From Candidatus Terrybacteria bacterium RIFCSPHIGHO2_01_FULL_43_35 (GTDB taxonomy: Bacteria; Patescibacteriota; Minisyncoccia; Terrybacterales; GWB1-40-14), in NCBI GenBank assembly GCA_001822815.1, contig MHSR01000024.1, positions 1 to 35,681 on the forward strand: a DNA stretch of 35,681 nucleotides, in the 5' to 3' direction. Made by a program: the position numbers and the translations under genes. Positions 1-8,282 of the stretch are shown in pieces (the stretch's first letter is position 1; every line of letters begins with the position of its first letter). Below the pieces are notes generated by a model, which saw nothing but the letters and a program-made list of their open reading frames with translations, made no database searches and was not told the DNA's origin.

Positions 1-101
1 CCACCGTTCTCGCTCTGTTGCTATGAGTAGTTGAGTATTATGTGTCATTACCTCCATGATACGGAGGTGTCAGATATGATCGTATACCATACCGCTAACC
101 A

Positions 102-129
102 TTGACAGATTGGTTTTTTATAATATAAT
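102..129 (+). promoter_or_regulatory. Candidate sigma70-type promoter for the SPFH gene
   Basis: TTGACA (102-107), 16-bp spacer, TATAAT (124-129); AAGGAGG RBS just before the ATG at 182. Confidence 0.6.
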
Positions 130-181
130 AGGATAACAATGTAAAGCTTCTTTACAACCAAACCACAAGGAGGCGTCTAAG

Positions 182-1039
182 ATGCAGATAGTTTGGGGAT
201 GGTTTGCGCTGGTCGCGATCGCATCACTCTTATTCACGACCCTTTTGGCCTTGCCTCTCTGGCTAGGCTTGATTCTCGCATTAGGCATCTGGTACTTCAT
301 CGCAAACTCTATAATTCTCCGCGTGCCGCCACTTAAAGTCGCGGTGCTTGAAAACACTATTACCGGAAAACTTAGGGCCGTGGGACCAGGGTTACGAAGC
401 AAACAACCATGGGAACGGCTTCATAAGGAAAAGCCGTTTGTGCCGTTCAAAGAAGACACTGTTGCTATCGAGGAAGCCAAGTACGACACCAAAGAATCGC
501 AGGTTGTTCTGGCTGGCGCACTACAATACCGGCCCGACCAGAAACTGGCCAGCACGTACGTGTCGCTTGAGACATCAACCTTAACGAAGGGCGTCAACGA
601 CAGGGCCAAAAGCATCATCAGAAATTTGCTTATGAACTACACTGCCCAAGAAGCGATAGGGGCGGGCAAAGAACTGGAACAAGGGGTTTCCGATGCCTTT
701 AAGGATAAACATGGCAAAGACGAGATCGAAAACACCTACGGGATAGAAGTCTTGCACTTCTCTATCCCGGTCCTGAAACTCGATCCTGAAGTTGAAGAGG
801 CCAGAAAACAAGAAGACATTGAAAGCCTGCGCCGTGAAAGCAAAAAGGTTGAGCAAACAACGATCATTGAACTTGTCCATATGCTTATGGAAGAAGACCC
901 GACCATGACCTTTGCCGAGGCTCATGACCGCGTGAAGATGGGTCAAGGTGTCTCCAAGAAAATCTTGGATATCAGGGGGCTGCCTCAAAACGGCGGCAAA
1001 GGACCAATTACAATGCTGCCGCTTGACGACAAAGACTAA
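182..1039 (+). CDS. SPFH/band-7-like membrane protein
   Basis: Strong RBS; N-terminal hydrophobic hairpin, then a band-7-like domain with a charged helical tail (DPEVEEARKQEDIESLRRESKKVEQ). Confidence 0.65.
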   Translation: MQIVWGWFALVAIASLLFTTLLALPLWLGLILALGIWYFIANSIILRVPPLKVAVLENTITGKLRAVGPGLRSKQPWERLHKEKPFVPFKEDTVAIEEAKYDTKESQVVLAGALQYRPDQKLASTYVSLETSTLTKGVNDRAKSIIRNLLMNYTAQEAIGAGKELEQGVSDAFKDKHGKDEIENTYGIEVLHFSIPVLKLDPEVEEARKQEDIESLRRESKKVEQTTIIELVHMLMEEDPTMTFAEAHDRVKMGQGVSKKILDIRGLPQNGGKGPITMLPLDDKD

Positions 1040-1042
1040 TAC

Positions 1043-1079
1043 AAAAATCCCTCGGAGTAATCCGAGGGATTTTTTCTTT
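1043..1079 (+). terminator. Rho-independent terminator
   Basis: AAAAATCCCTCGG-AGTAA-TCCGAGGGATTTTTTCTTT. Confidence 0.9.
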
Positions 1080-1080
1080 A

Positions 1081-1108
1081 CCCCCACACCCATACATGGG
1101 TGTGGGGG
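1081..1108. repeat. Perfect hairpin CCCCCACACCCA-TACA-TGGGTGTGGGGG
   Basis: 12-bp perfect arms between convergent genes; shares CCCCCACACC with the inverted repeat at 19527-19633. Confidence 0.8.
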
Positions 1109-1130
1109 TTTACAAAATATCTTTATTTTT

Positions 1131-1493
1131 CTAACAAGGGTTAATGGTTCCTGCGCCAAAGAAAGTAGAAACAATAGCCAAAATAGGATATGGCATAATG
1201 GCAATGATGATACCGACGATAGCGTACAACAAAAAGTCCTTGGCTTTACTGCGCGTGGTGGCATTATCACCGGCAGTCAAGAAAAAGAAGGCCGCAACCA
1301 GAATCATGACAATGGCGATTATCATTATAAATGTGAAAAACCAACCAGCCAAAGTGCAGGCGCGTGTAATAAAAGAGCTTATTCCGGTGATATTTGTAGT
1401 CGGTATGTCCAGCACGGCCCAAGCTCCGGTACCTGAAAAAACAGCTGTAAGCGTCAAAAGAGAGGTTAATTTTTTAAAAGTATTTAAGGTCAT
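1131..1493 (-). CDS. T4SS pilin-like (TrbC/VirB2-type) small membrane protein
   Basis: Signal peptide plus two TM helices; FFTFIMIIAIVMILVAAFFFLTAGDN pattern shared with neighbours. Confidence 0.75.
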   Translation of the reverse strand: MTLNTFKKLTSLLTLTAVFSGTGAWAVLDIPTTNITGISSFITRACTLAGWFFTFIMIIAIVMILVAAFFFLTAGDNATTRSKAKDFLLYAIVGIIIAIMPYPILAIVSTFFGAGTINPC

Positions 1494-1563
1494 AAATAAT
1501 ATGCTTAATTAATAATTTATTAAGGGACCAAATTTTTTAGTAAAAGGGCGTAAGAGAAAAACT

Positions 1564-1848
1564 TTAGCACGGGTTCACGGAACCGGCACCCAAAAAACTT
1601 GAGATTATTGCCAGGATAGCGTTGGGTAAAATACCAATTATTATACCCACAATGGCCCAAACAAGAATACTTTTGGCCTTCTTAATATTCTCTGGATTGC
1701 CTCCTCCGGTCAAAAAGAAAAAGGCGGCAACAACGATCATGACAATAGCAATGACCATTACCAAGGTAAAAAACCAATCACCGGCCTTGCAAAACAAGCC
1801 AATAAACTTGTCAAACGTAGTAAAGACTGGAGGTGGCAATGCTGGCAT
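1564..1848 (-). CDS. T4SS pilin-like small membrane protein
   Basis: FFTLVMVIAIVMIVVAAFFFLTGGGNPENIKKAKSILVWAIVGIIIGIL motif, paralogous to adjacent ORFs. Confidence 0.75.
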   Translation of the reverse strand: MPALPPPVFTTFDKFIGLFCKAGDWFFTLVMVIAIVMIVVAAFFFLTGGGNPENIKKAKSILVWAIVGIIIGILPNAILAIISSFLGAGSVNPC

Positions 1849-1877
1849 ATAAATATTATATCACAAAACTTTTTTAA

Positions 1878-2168
1878 TTAACAGGCCAAGGCGCCATTGA
1901 AACCAAAAAATCCGGATATAGCCACAACTATACCGCGCGCCAAAACCGCCAGCACCACACCCACAATAGTATAAATAAAACGGCTCTTGGCAACGGCCAC
2001 TTGCTCCTCTCGACCGCCCGAAACCATGAAAGAAAAAGCGCTTAAAAGAAACATCACTACTGCCAAAAGCATAGTTAGCGAAAAAATAACGCCCATGACA
2101 TTGCAGGCAACGCCCAAGGCTTGAGCCACCAAAGTTGAATTTAATAAATAACCACTTCCTTGTGCCAT
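1878..2168 (-). CDS. T4SS pilin-like small membrane protein
   Basis: Two TM helices with SGGREEQVAVAKSRFIYTIVGVVLAVLA; paralogous. Confidence 0.7.
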   Translation of the reverse strand: MAQGSGYLLNSTLVAQALGVACNVMGVIFSLTMLLAVVMFLLSAFSFMVSGGREEQVAVAKSRFIYTIVGVVLAVLARGIVVAISGFFGFNGALAC

Positions 2169-2243
2169 AATTAAAACTGGATTAAAAATATCTCAGTTTA
2201 TATAACATTGGCTTTTATATCATATGCCCTTCTATAAAACAAC

Positions 2244-2270
2244 CCAGCCCCAATTAAGAATTGGGGCTGG
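2244..2270. repeat. Perfect palindromic hairpin, CCAGCCCCAATT family, between two pilin genes
   Basis: CCAGCCCCAATT-AAG-AATTGGGGCTGG, related to 15049-15080, 27351-27415 and 28334-28397. Confidence 0.8.
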
Positions 2271-2296
2271 ATGGATATATAAGTACAAGGTAAGAA

Positions 2297-2677
2297 TTAC
2301 GGACAGGTCGGAATACCAGAAGCACTAGTTCCTACGGCAGTAACAACTACCAATACCAAGCCCTTAGCCAAAAGAGCGACTACTATACCAACGACAGCAT
2401 AGGTAAGATATTGCCTGGCCTGAGTCAATTTATCTTCACTGCCACCGCCAGTCAAAAACAAGAATGCGGCGTAAAGCAAGATAATTATTGACAAAAGCAT
2501 TATAACCGTAAAAAGCAAATTGGTGCCTTGACAGATCAAGTCTAAAAGACCGCCAATGCTGGTAATACCGGTGGGAGGAGGAACTGGGGTTACTGCCAAA
2601 ACGACTGAAGTTGGAGCCAATACTGAAACCAAAGCGGCTAAACGATATAGCTTTTTCATATTTTGTTCGATACTCAC
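2297..2677 (-). CDS. T4SS pilin-like small membrane protein
   Basis: Signal peptide plus two TM; LYAAFLFLTGGGSEDKLTQARQYLTYAVVGIVVALLA. Confidence 0.75.
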   Translation of the reverse strand: MSIEQNMKKLYRLAALVSVLAPTSVVLAVTPVPPPTGITSIGGLLDLICQGTNLLFTVIMLLSIIILLYAAFLFLTGGGSEDKLTQARQYLTYAVVGIVVALLAKGLVLVVVTAVGTSASGIPTCP

Positions 2678-2784
2678 CCCCTTTCGTTTTGAAGGGAATT
2701 ATTTTCTATACTTCCCAACAAAATCATAATAACACGAGGGCCAAAAATGGTAAACCCCCACTACAAAATATGCTCAAAATGTAG

Positions 2785-3159
2785 CTAGCTACATGTAGCT
2801 CCGCTTAAACCAAAGAAGCTATATACAACATAAACTATGCCTTGCGCCGACATGCCAACCGCCATGCCCAAAATGGCGAAAAAAAGCGCTTCTTTTCCTG
2901 CTTTAATCTTTTCCGGAGACCCGTTAGAGGTCATGAATAAAAATCCGGCGTAAACAATAACCAATATGCCAACGGGTATTGAAATCCAGAATATGGCGCT
3001 GGCTATGGCTTTAATAAGACCGCAGAAAGTAGAAAATTGCAGAGGATTATCTATAGTCAAGGAAACCGCGGCGTCGGCGGAATACGCAACCAACAAAAAA
3101 AATGCTGGTATAAATCTTATTAACGTGTCTGTTAAACGTTTTCTTGTAAAATAATTCAT
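2785..3159 (-). CDS. T4SS pilin-like small membrane protein
   Basis: VYAGFLFMTSNGSPEKIKAGKEALFFAILGMAVG; paralogous to the next ORF. Confidence 0.75.
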   Translation of the reverse strand: MNYFTRKRLTDTLIRFIPAFFLLVAYSADAAVSLTIDNPLQFSTFCGLIKAIASAIFWISIPVGILVIVYAGFLFMTSNGSPEKIKAGKEALFFAILGMAVGMSAQGIVYVVYSFFGLSGATCS

Positions 3160-3167
3160 ATATGTTT

Positions 3168-3545
3168 TTATCTAACTCTAGCGCCGCCACCGGCACCGCC
3201 GCCGCTACCGAGCAAGAAACTCTTTATAACCAGAACAAGGCTCTCAGCCAATATGGCCAGTCCCAAACCCAATACCGCAAACAGCAAAACTTCTTTGGCT
3301 TTTTTTATTTTTTCAGGCGAGCCCGAGGAGGTCATGAATAAAAAACCGGCATAGACAAACATCAGTATGCTGACTGGCACGGCTATAGCAAAAACAAAAC
3401 CGGCCATTGCGACAAGAAGGTCTGGAATTGAACCGATGTTCAACGGATTCGGGAGGCTGGCGGCCCGAACAACCGCAAGCGGAACAAGGCCCAGTATACC
3501 GGAGAAATAAATATAAAAGATGGCTGGTTTTAAAAATATTTTCAT
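3168..3545 (-). CDS. T4SS pilin-like small membrane protein, Gly-rich tail
   Basis: VYAGFLFMTSSGSPEKIKKAKEVLLFAVLGLGLAILAESLVLVIKSF. Confidence 0.75.
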   Translation of the reverse strand: MKIFLKPAIFYIYFSGILGLVPLAVVRAASLPNPLNIGSIPDLLVAMAGFVFAIAVPVSILMFVYAGFLFMTSSGSPEKIKKAKEVLLFAVLGLGLAILAESLVLVIKSFLLGSGGGAGGGARVR

Positions 3546-3606
3546 AGTATTTATATTTTAAGACATCTGCTAAATAAAACAATTTATGGCTAAAGTGCGC
3601 TTATGT

Positions 3607-4203
3607 TTAGGGGCAACAGTAAACGCTATTAGAATTTGGATCCGGATCAACTGTGCAGAATGGCTTATCGGTATAACCCAACTGAGAACAGGAAATTGTG
3701 TTGCATGCAGTGCTCTTGTCGGATGTCGATGCGACGTTAACGCATTGTGAAAGATCGACTGGACATAAATCAGCTGATGTTGTGCAAGTTGGAGTATTCC
3801 ACGGCCAAGGCTGCACTGAAGAATTAGCAAAGAAATTTATTATTGTTCCGATAACCAGCCAGGAGCCAAACGTAATCAACAGTCCCATTATGGCTGCCGT
3901 GGCTATAGACTTAGCGCGAGTGTGTAAATTGGGATTGCCGCCGGAGATAAGAAAGAAAAACGCAGCTACTACCAAAAGCAGAATAGCAAGCGGAAAAGCT
4001 ACATCCCACCATAAAAAATTAACTATGTTCTTGCCGGTGACAAATAAATCGCAGAAATTACATGGGCACGTGGAAGAACCGCACTCAACGATAGCGGCAT
4101 CTGTACCCTGACCATAAAATAAAAAGGCTGCTGCGGCAACAAAAAAACCGTTTTTAAAAATGATATTAACTAACTTAAAATAATAAATTCTCATGAACAT
4201 CAC
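3607..4203 (-). CDS. T4SS pilin-like protein with Cys-rich C-terminal domain
   Basis: Pilin TM module followed by ~60 aa with many Cys (TPTCTTSADLCPVDLSQC...VYCCP). Confidence 0.7.
   Translation of the reverse strand: MMFMRIYYFKLVNIIFKNGFFVAAAAFLFYGQGTDAAIVECGSSTCPCNFCDLFVTGKNIVNFLWWDVAFPLAILLLVVAAFFFLISGGNPNLHTRAKSIATAAIMGLLITFGSWLVIGTIINFFANSSVQPWPWNTPTCTTSADLCPVDLSQCVNVASTSDKSTACNTISCSQLGYTDKPFCTVDPDPNSNSVYCCP
3797..4059. repeat. 263-bp exact direct repeat, copy 1
   Basis: Identical by eye to 6403-6665 (offset 2606); encodes the shared CNFCDLFVTGKNIVNFLWWDVAF...FFANSSVQPWPWN module. Confidence 0.9.
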
Positions 4204-4226
4204 CGTTTAATTGCACGATTTTAAAC

Positions 4227-6842
4227 CTAACGCTGAGCCCAATTAACAGTAATATGAGCATTAACAGTGTGCTCGTAATACGCAACTTTAACTTCGTGCG
4301 TGCCGGCAGACAATGTTGTGTCGAAGGAATAATTTCCAAAGGCCTGATCAAGCCAACCATTGATAATTTGGTTTCCGTCCACAAAAATCCTGACCCCGTC
4401 ATCACTGGAAGCAAAAAATCTGTATGTGCCGGCATTGAAAATGAAATTGCCAGTCCAGCGCACTGAGAAATAATCTGAGTTTACTATACCAGAAAACGGA
4501 CTATTGGTGAACCAGTTATGATTTATTATTGACTCGCATTGCGTCTGGGCTGGCGTGCCGACAAAATGCGAAGCACTGCTGCCATCACCGGAATAAACTT
4601 GATCGTTGAAATACTCGCCGAAAAATTGACCCGATCCGCATAATACAAAAACTTGTACAGTAGCTATATTAGAGATTGCCCCAGTATTATCTGTTATTTG
4701 TAAAACTTGATAAGTATATGTTCCGGGTGCGTCGTTAAAGGTAAGTGAACCCAAAGATATATTGCACGCCGAAGACGAAGCTGGATTATTAATGGTTGTT
4801 TCAAAGGTGGGCGCGCCTTGATTCAAATCTGAATTCCATTGGCATTTGCCGCCGTTTGACACTCCGCCTACGGACGTCCATCCGTCAGGATCAGAACTGC
4901 CCGAAGCGCTAAACCAAATGTTTGTAGGGACTCCGGTTGTTACCGATATTGAATTTGAATAATTAAGTCCATCTTTAGATACTTGGGCCGCGGCTATGGG
5001 TGCGTTGTTGAACAGATTTACCTGCAGGGGCCCGCAAGAAACAGATTGAGTCAATGAACCGGAAGTGACCAAAACCGTAGCCGTCTTGGATCCAGCGGTT
5101 GCATATGTTTTGGATACAGACTGTGTAGTGCCCGACAAACCATCGGTGCCGGACCAAGAATAAGTATAGGTGCCGGTTCCGCCAGTCGCATTGGCAGCCC
5201 AAATTGCTGGCTGACTCGTATTCACGGGATTTGGAGCGACAGAACAAGAAACATTCAGTGGCGGCAAATTAACTGCTAGTGTACTTGAACAAGAAACTGT
5301 TACTGTCTGTGAGCCTGAAGTTACCGTGACGGAAGCTGATTTTGTTCCGGCCGTAGTATAAGTTTTTGTTGCCGACTGACTAGAGCTGGTCAACCCATCT
5401 GTGCCCGACCAAAAATAAGTATATGATCCCGTACCGCCGGATGATACAGAAGACCAAGTAGCTGTTTCGCCAACGAGTATAGAGGTGGGAGAAACCGAAC
5501 ATGATGCGGTCAAGGACGGAGGCGGCGAAACCACACGCAAGGTTGAACACGTTATAGTTGCGGTTTGCGATCCAGACGTAATTGTTACCTGAGCCGATTT
5601 TGTTCCGCCTGTTGTATAAGATTTATTTATAGACTGCGTATTGCCAGAGAGGCCGTCGGTCCCTGACCAGGTATAGGTATATGTTCCCGTTCCTCCAGAA
5701 GGAGTTGCGGACCAAGTAGTTGATCCCGAAATATTTATTGTTGGCGGTGATGGAGCGCAAGAACCAGAAATTGGCGGATAATCCACATTAACGGTGTTTG
5801 TACAACTGCGAGTAAGCGTTTGGGTTCCGGAAGTTACTGTCACCGAAGCCGACTTTGTTCCGGCCGTAGTATAAGTTTTGCTTACTGTTGAACTTGAACC
5901 AGAAAGACCGTCTGTGCCTGACCAAGAATAAGTATAGGAACCCGCGCCCCCGGATGGAGAAGCGGTCCAGGTTGCCGACTGTCCAATATTAATAGATGCT
6001 GGTGAGCCGGAACATGAAACGGCAAGCGTTTGAGAACAAGTATTGTTACACCCGGAATCGCCGAATTGGCCGCCCGACGTGACTACACACGAACTGCCAG
6101 AACAAGCATAACAAGTATTAAGAGTACACGAAGTGGAACAGGAAGATGGACAAGATCCGTTCGAAGCATTCCCCCTATCACATTGCTCACCAGTCTCTAC
6201 TATGGCATTGCCGCAAACCGGAGACGAAGGCGGAATTACATAACCAGCTTGACAACACACATTAGTAGTAGTGTTACAATCGCCAAAGCCACCGGATGGA
6301 ATAGCTATGCCATAACCAGACTGACATTGTCCGCTTGGCACGCAAACACCGCCAAATGAAGAACAGGACGGCGGTGCGGCCGACAACACGCAATCTGGTT
6401 TGTTCCACGGCCAAGGCTGCACTGAAGAATTAGCAAAGAAATTTATTATTGTTCCGATAACCAGCCAGGAGCCAAACGTAATCAACAGTCCCATTATGGC
6501 TGCCGTGGCTATAGACTTAGCGCGAGTGTGTAAATTGGGATTGCCGCCGGAGATAAGAAAGAAAAACGCAGCTACTACCAAAAGCAGAATAGCAAGCGGA
6601 AAAGCTACATCCCACCATAAAAAATTAACTATGTTCTTGCCGGTGACAAATAAATCGCAGAAATTGCATGGTATGGGGGTACCCGAGGCATCTCTAAAAT
6701 TGCCGCACTCAACAATAGCGGCTTTGGCCGGCATGGCTGAAAAAAAATTCAGCAAAAACGCTAAAACGGACCAAAACCAAAGCGTTTGGGGTGCCTTATA
6801 ACGTTTCAATCTGAATTTAATAACCATGAATTTTGACCTCAA
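4227..6842 (-). CDS. Giant pilin-like surface protein: T4SS-pilin TM module, Cys-rich region, 4 Ig/PKD-like repeats, PKD-like domain, PA14 domain
   Basis: Same N-terminal module as 3607-4203; four ~80-aa repeats (GGTGxYTYxWSGTDGLSG...KTYTTAGTKSASVTVTSG); C-terminus FFASSDDGVRIFVDGNQIINGW typical of PA14. Confidence 0.8.
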   Translation of the reverse strand: MRSKFMVIKFRLKRYKAPQTLWFWSVLAFLLNFFSAMPAKAAIVECGNFRDASGTPIPCNFCDLFVTGKNIVNFLWWDVAFPLAILLLVVAAFFFLISGGNPNLHTRAKSIATAAIMGLLITFGSWLVIGTIINFFANSSVQPWPWNKPDCVLSAAPPSCSSFGGVCVPSGQCQSGYGIAIPSGGFGDCNTTTNVCCQAGYVIPPSSPVCGNAIVETGEQCDRGNASNGSCPSSCSTSCTLNTCYACSGSSCVVTSGGQFGDSGCNNTCSQTLAVSCSGSPASINIGQSATWTASPSGGAGSYTYSWSGTDGLSGSSSTVSKTYTTAGTKSASVTVTSGTQTLTRSCTNTVNVDYPPISGSCAPSPPTINISGSTTWSATPSGGTGTYTYTWSGTDGLSGNTQSINKSYTTGGTKSAQVTITSGSQTATITCSTLRVVSPPPSLTASCSVSPTSILVGETATWSSVSSGGTGSYTYFWSGTDGLTSSSQSATKTYTTAGTKSASVTVTSGSQTVTVSCSSTLAVNLPPLNVSCSVAPNPVNTSQPAIWAANATGGTGTYTYSWSGTDGLSGTTQSVSKTYATAGSKTATVLVTSGSLTQSVSCGPLQVNLFNNAPIAAAQVSKDGLNYSNSISVTTGVPTNIWFSASGSSDPDGWTSVGGVSNGGKCQWNSDLNQGAPTFETTINNPASSSACNISLGSLTFNDAPGTYTYQVLQITDNTGAISNIATVQVFVLCGSGQFFGEYFNDQVYSGDGSSASHFVGTPAQTQCESIINHNWFTNSPFSGIVNSDYFSVRWTGNFIFNAGTYRFFASSDDGVRIFVDGNQIINGWLDQAFGNYSFDTTLSAGTHEVKVAYYEHTVNAHITVNWAQR
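6403..6665. repeat. 263-bp exact direct repeat, copy 2
   Basis: Identical by eye to 3797-4059. Confidence 0.9.
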
Positions 6843-6848
6843 AAAAAC

Positions 6849-8186
6849 TCAACGACCGGTGAACGCTTTATGCATCAATACGCTTATTTTTTCCTGGGCG
6901 TCTTCGACGGCACGATCAACAAATTCATGATCCAAAACAACCGCGTCGATCATATCAGCAAAAATCTTTTCCACGGCACTATTATCAATCTGCCACCAAG
7001 AAACAGCCGTTAAGGCCTGATCGGCGAAAAGTCCGAGGTCTGGATCGGTCTCCTGCCATTCTATCAAATCGCGCCGAGCAACTGGTCGATTGGTGTAATA
7101 AGCATAATTTTGAGCCTGAGCCTTGTCGGTCAGGAACTGCGCGAATTCCAAAGCTAAATCGGTTGCTTTGCCTGCTTTTTGCGTCACGGCCAACCCCCAA
7201 TAATTAGGATAGTTGATTACCCTAGTCTGGTCTTTGGGTTGAGGCATGGACGCTACGCCGAAATTAAGCGAGGAAGATTTGTCTCTTATGGTTTTTATGT
7301 GGTGAGAATAATTAAACATCATTGCTGTTTTCCCTGCATAAAAAGCGTCTATGGAATAATCTAGTTTCTCGTTCCAGGTATAAGAAGAGCTTAACGGATT
7401 GGCAAAATCGGTATAAAAACTCAAGGCCCCAACGCCTGGACTTCTATAGCCGTCTGGCGTTGAAACAAGTTCAGAAAAGGTCGCGGCTTTATCTTCACGC
7501 GAAACCATTTTGGCTCCGGACTGAAGCATCAACAACGCCAGAATGTCGGTTGAACGATTTATGTTTCGTGCCGTGCCTATAGCCGCGGCCGAATTTACTA
7601 TTTCGCCATTGGCATCTATACGACTTATTTCTTTTACATCGTTCTGGAATTCTTCCCAGGTTTTTGGCGGACGTGTTATGCGGGCGGCATTGAAAATATC
7701 TTTGTTGTAGTATAGCGCCAACGTATCTAAATAAAGAGGTAAGGCGTACATTTGGCCATCCGGAGCAAAATCTGTTTCAACAACGTCAGGATATGTGCTT
7801 CGAACTTGAGTTATGGGTATACTTTTTTCAGGGAATGGCTGTAAATTATCCTGAAACTTTGGTAGCCAGGTATTGTGTACATAAATTACATCCGGTCCTG
7901 GCAATTTAGGATTGGCCAGTTGTTTTAAAACCTCCTGCTCATATTCGTCGGTTGATATTTTTTTGTAAATAACATCCAGGCCGGGATGCTTGCGGCTAAA
8001 CTCGCCTATGGCGTCATCCCAAACTTCTTGATCGTCAAAAACGCCCCAAAAGGTGAGTTCATTCACTTTGAATATTTGTTTTCCGCCGAGCTTTATATAT
8101 CCGCCCAAAAATAAAACCAAAAATATAAGACCGGCAAACAATCCAGCAAACAAAGCAATCTGTAATTTGGATACTTGCTGACCCAT
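6849..8186 (-). CDS. Extracellular solute-binding protein, family 1 (sugar ABC-type)
   Basis: N-terminal TM anchor; LTFWGVFDDQEVWDDAIGEFSRKHPGLDVIYKKI, LPLYLDTLALYYNKDIF, GKTAMMFNYSHH motifs. Confidence 0.75.
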   Translation of the reverse strand: MGQQVSKLQIALFAGLFAGLIFLVLFLGGYIKLGGKQIFKVNELTFWGVFDDQEVWDDAIGEFSRKHPGLDVIYKKISTDEYEQEVLKQLANPKLPGPDVIYVHNTWLPKFQDNLQPFPEKSIPITQVRSTYPDVVETDFAPDGQMYALPLYLDTLALYYNKDIFNAARITRPPKTWEEFQNDVKEISRIDANGEIVNSAAAIGTARNINRSTDILALLMLQSGAKMVSREDKAATFSELVSTPDGYRSPGVGALSFYTDFANPLSSSYTWNEKLDYSIDAFYAGKTAMMFNYSHHIKTIRDKSSSLNFGVASMPQPKDQTRVINYPNYWGLAVTQKAGKATDLALEFAQFLTDKAQAQNYAYYTNRPVARRDLIEWQETDPDLGLFADQALTAVSWWQIDNSAVEKIFADMIDAVVLDHEFVDRAVEDAQEKISVLMHKAFTGR

Positions 8187-8282
8187 AGATTTTGTTAGGA
8201 ACGCTTAAAAATGGGTATCAAATTAATTATATCAAAATATGTCTTAAGGCGCTCGGGCAAGGCCAAACAGCCTTATCAAAAA

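Noticed and set aside
581-1270. Minus-strand 229-aa ORF antisense to the SPFH gene
   Set aside because: Overlaps a well-supported gene and a terminator; composition looks like shadow translation.
1131-6842. Complete conjugative type IV secretion operon
   Set aside because: Only pilin-like subunits are visible; no VirB4/VirD4/relaxase in the window.
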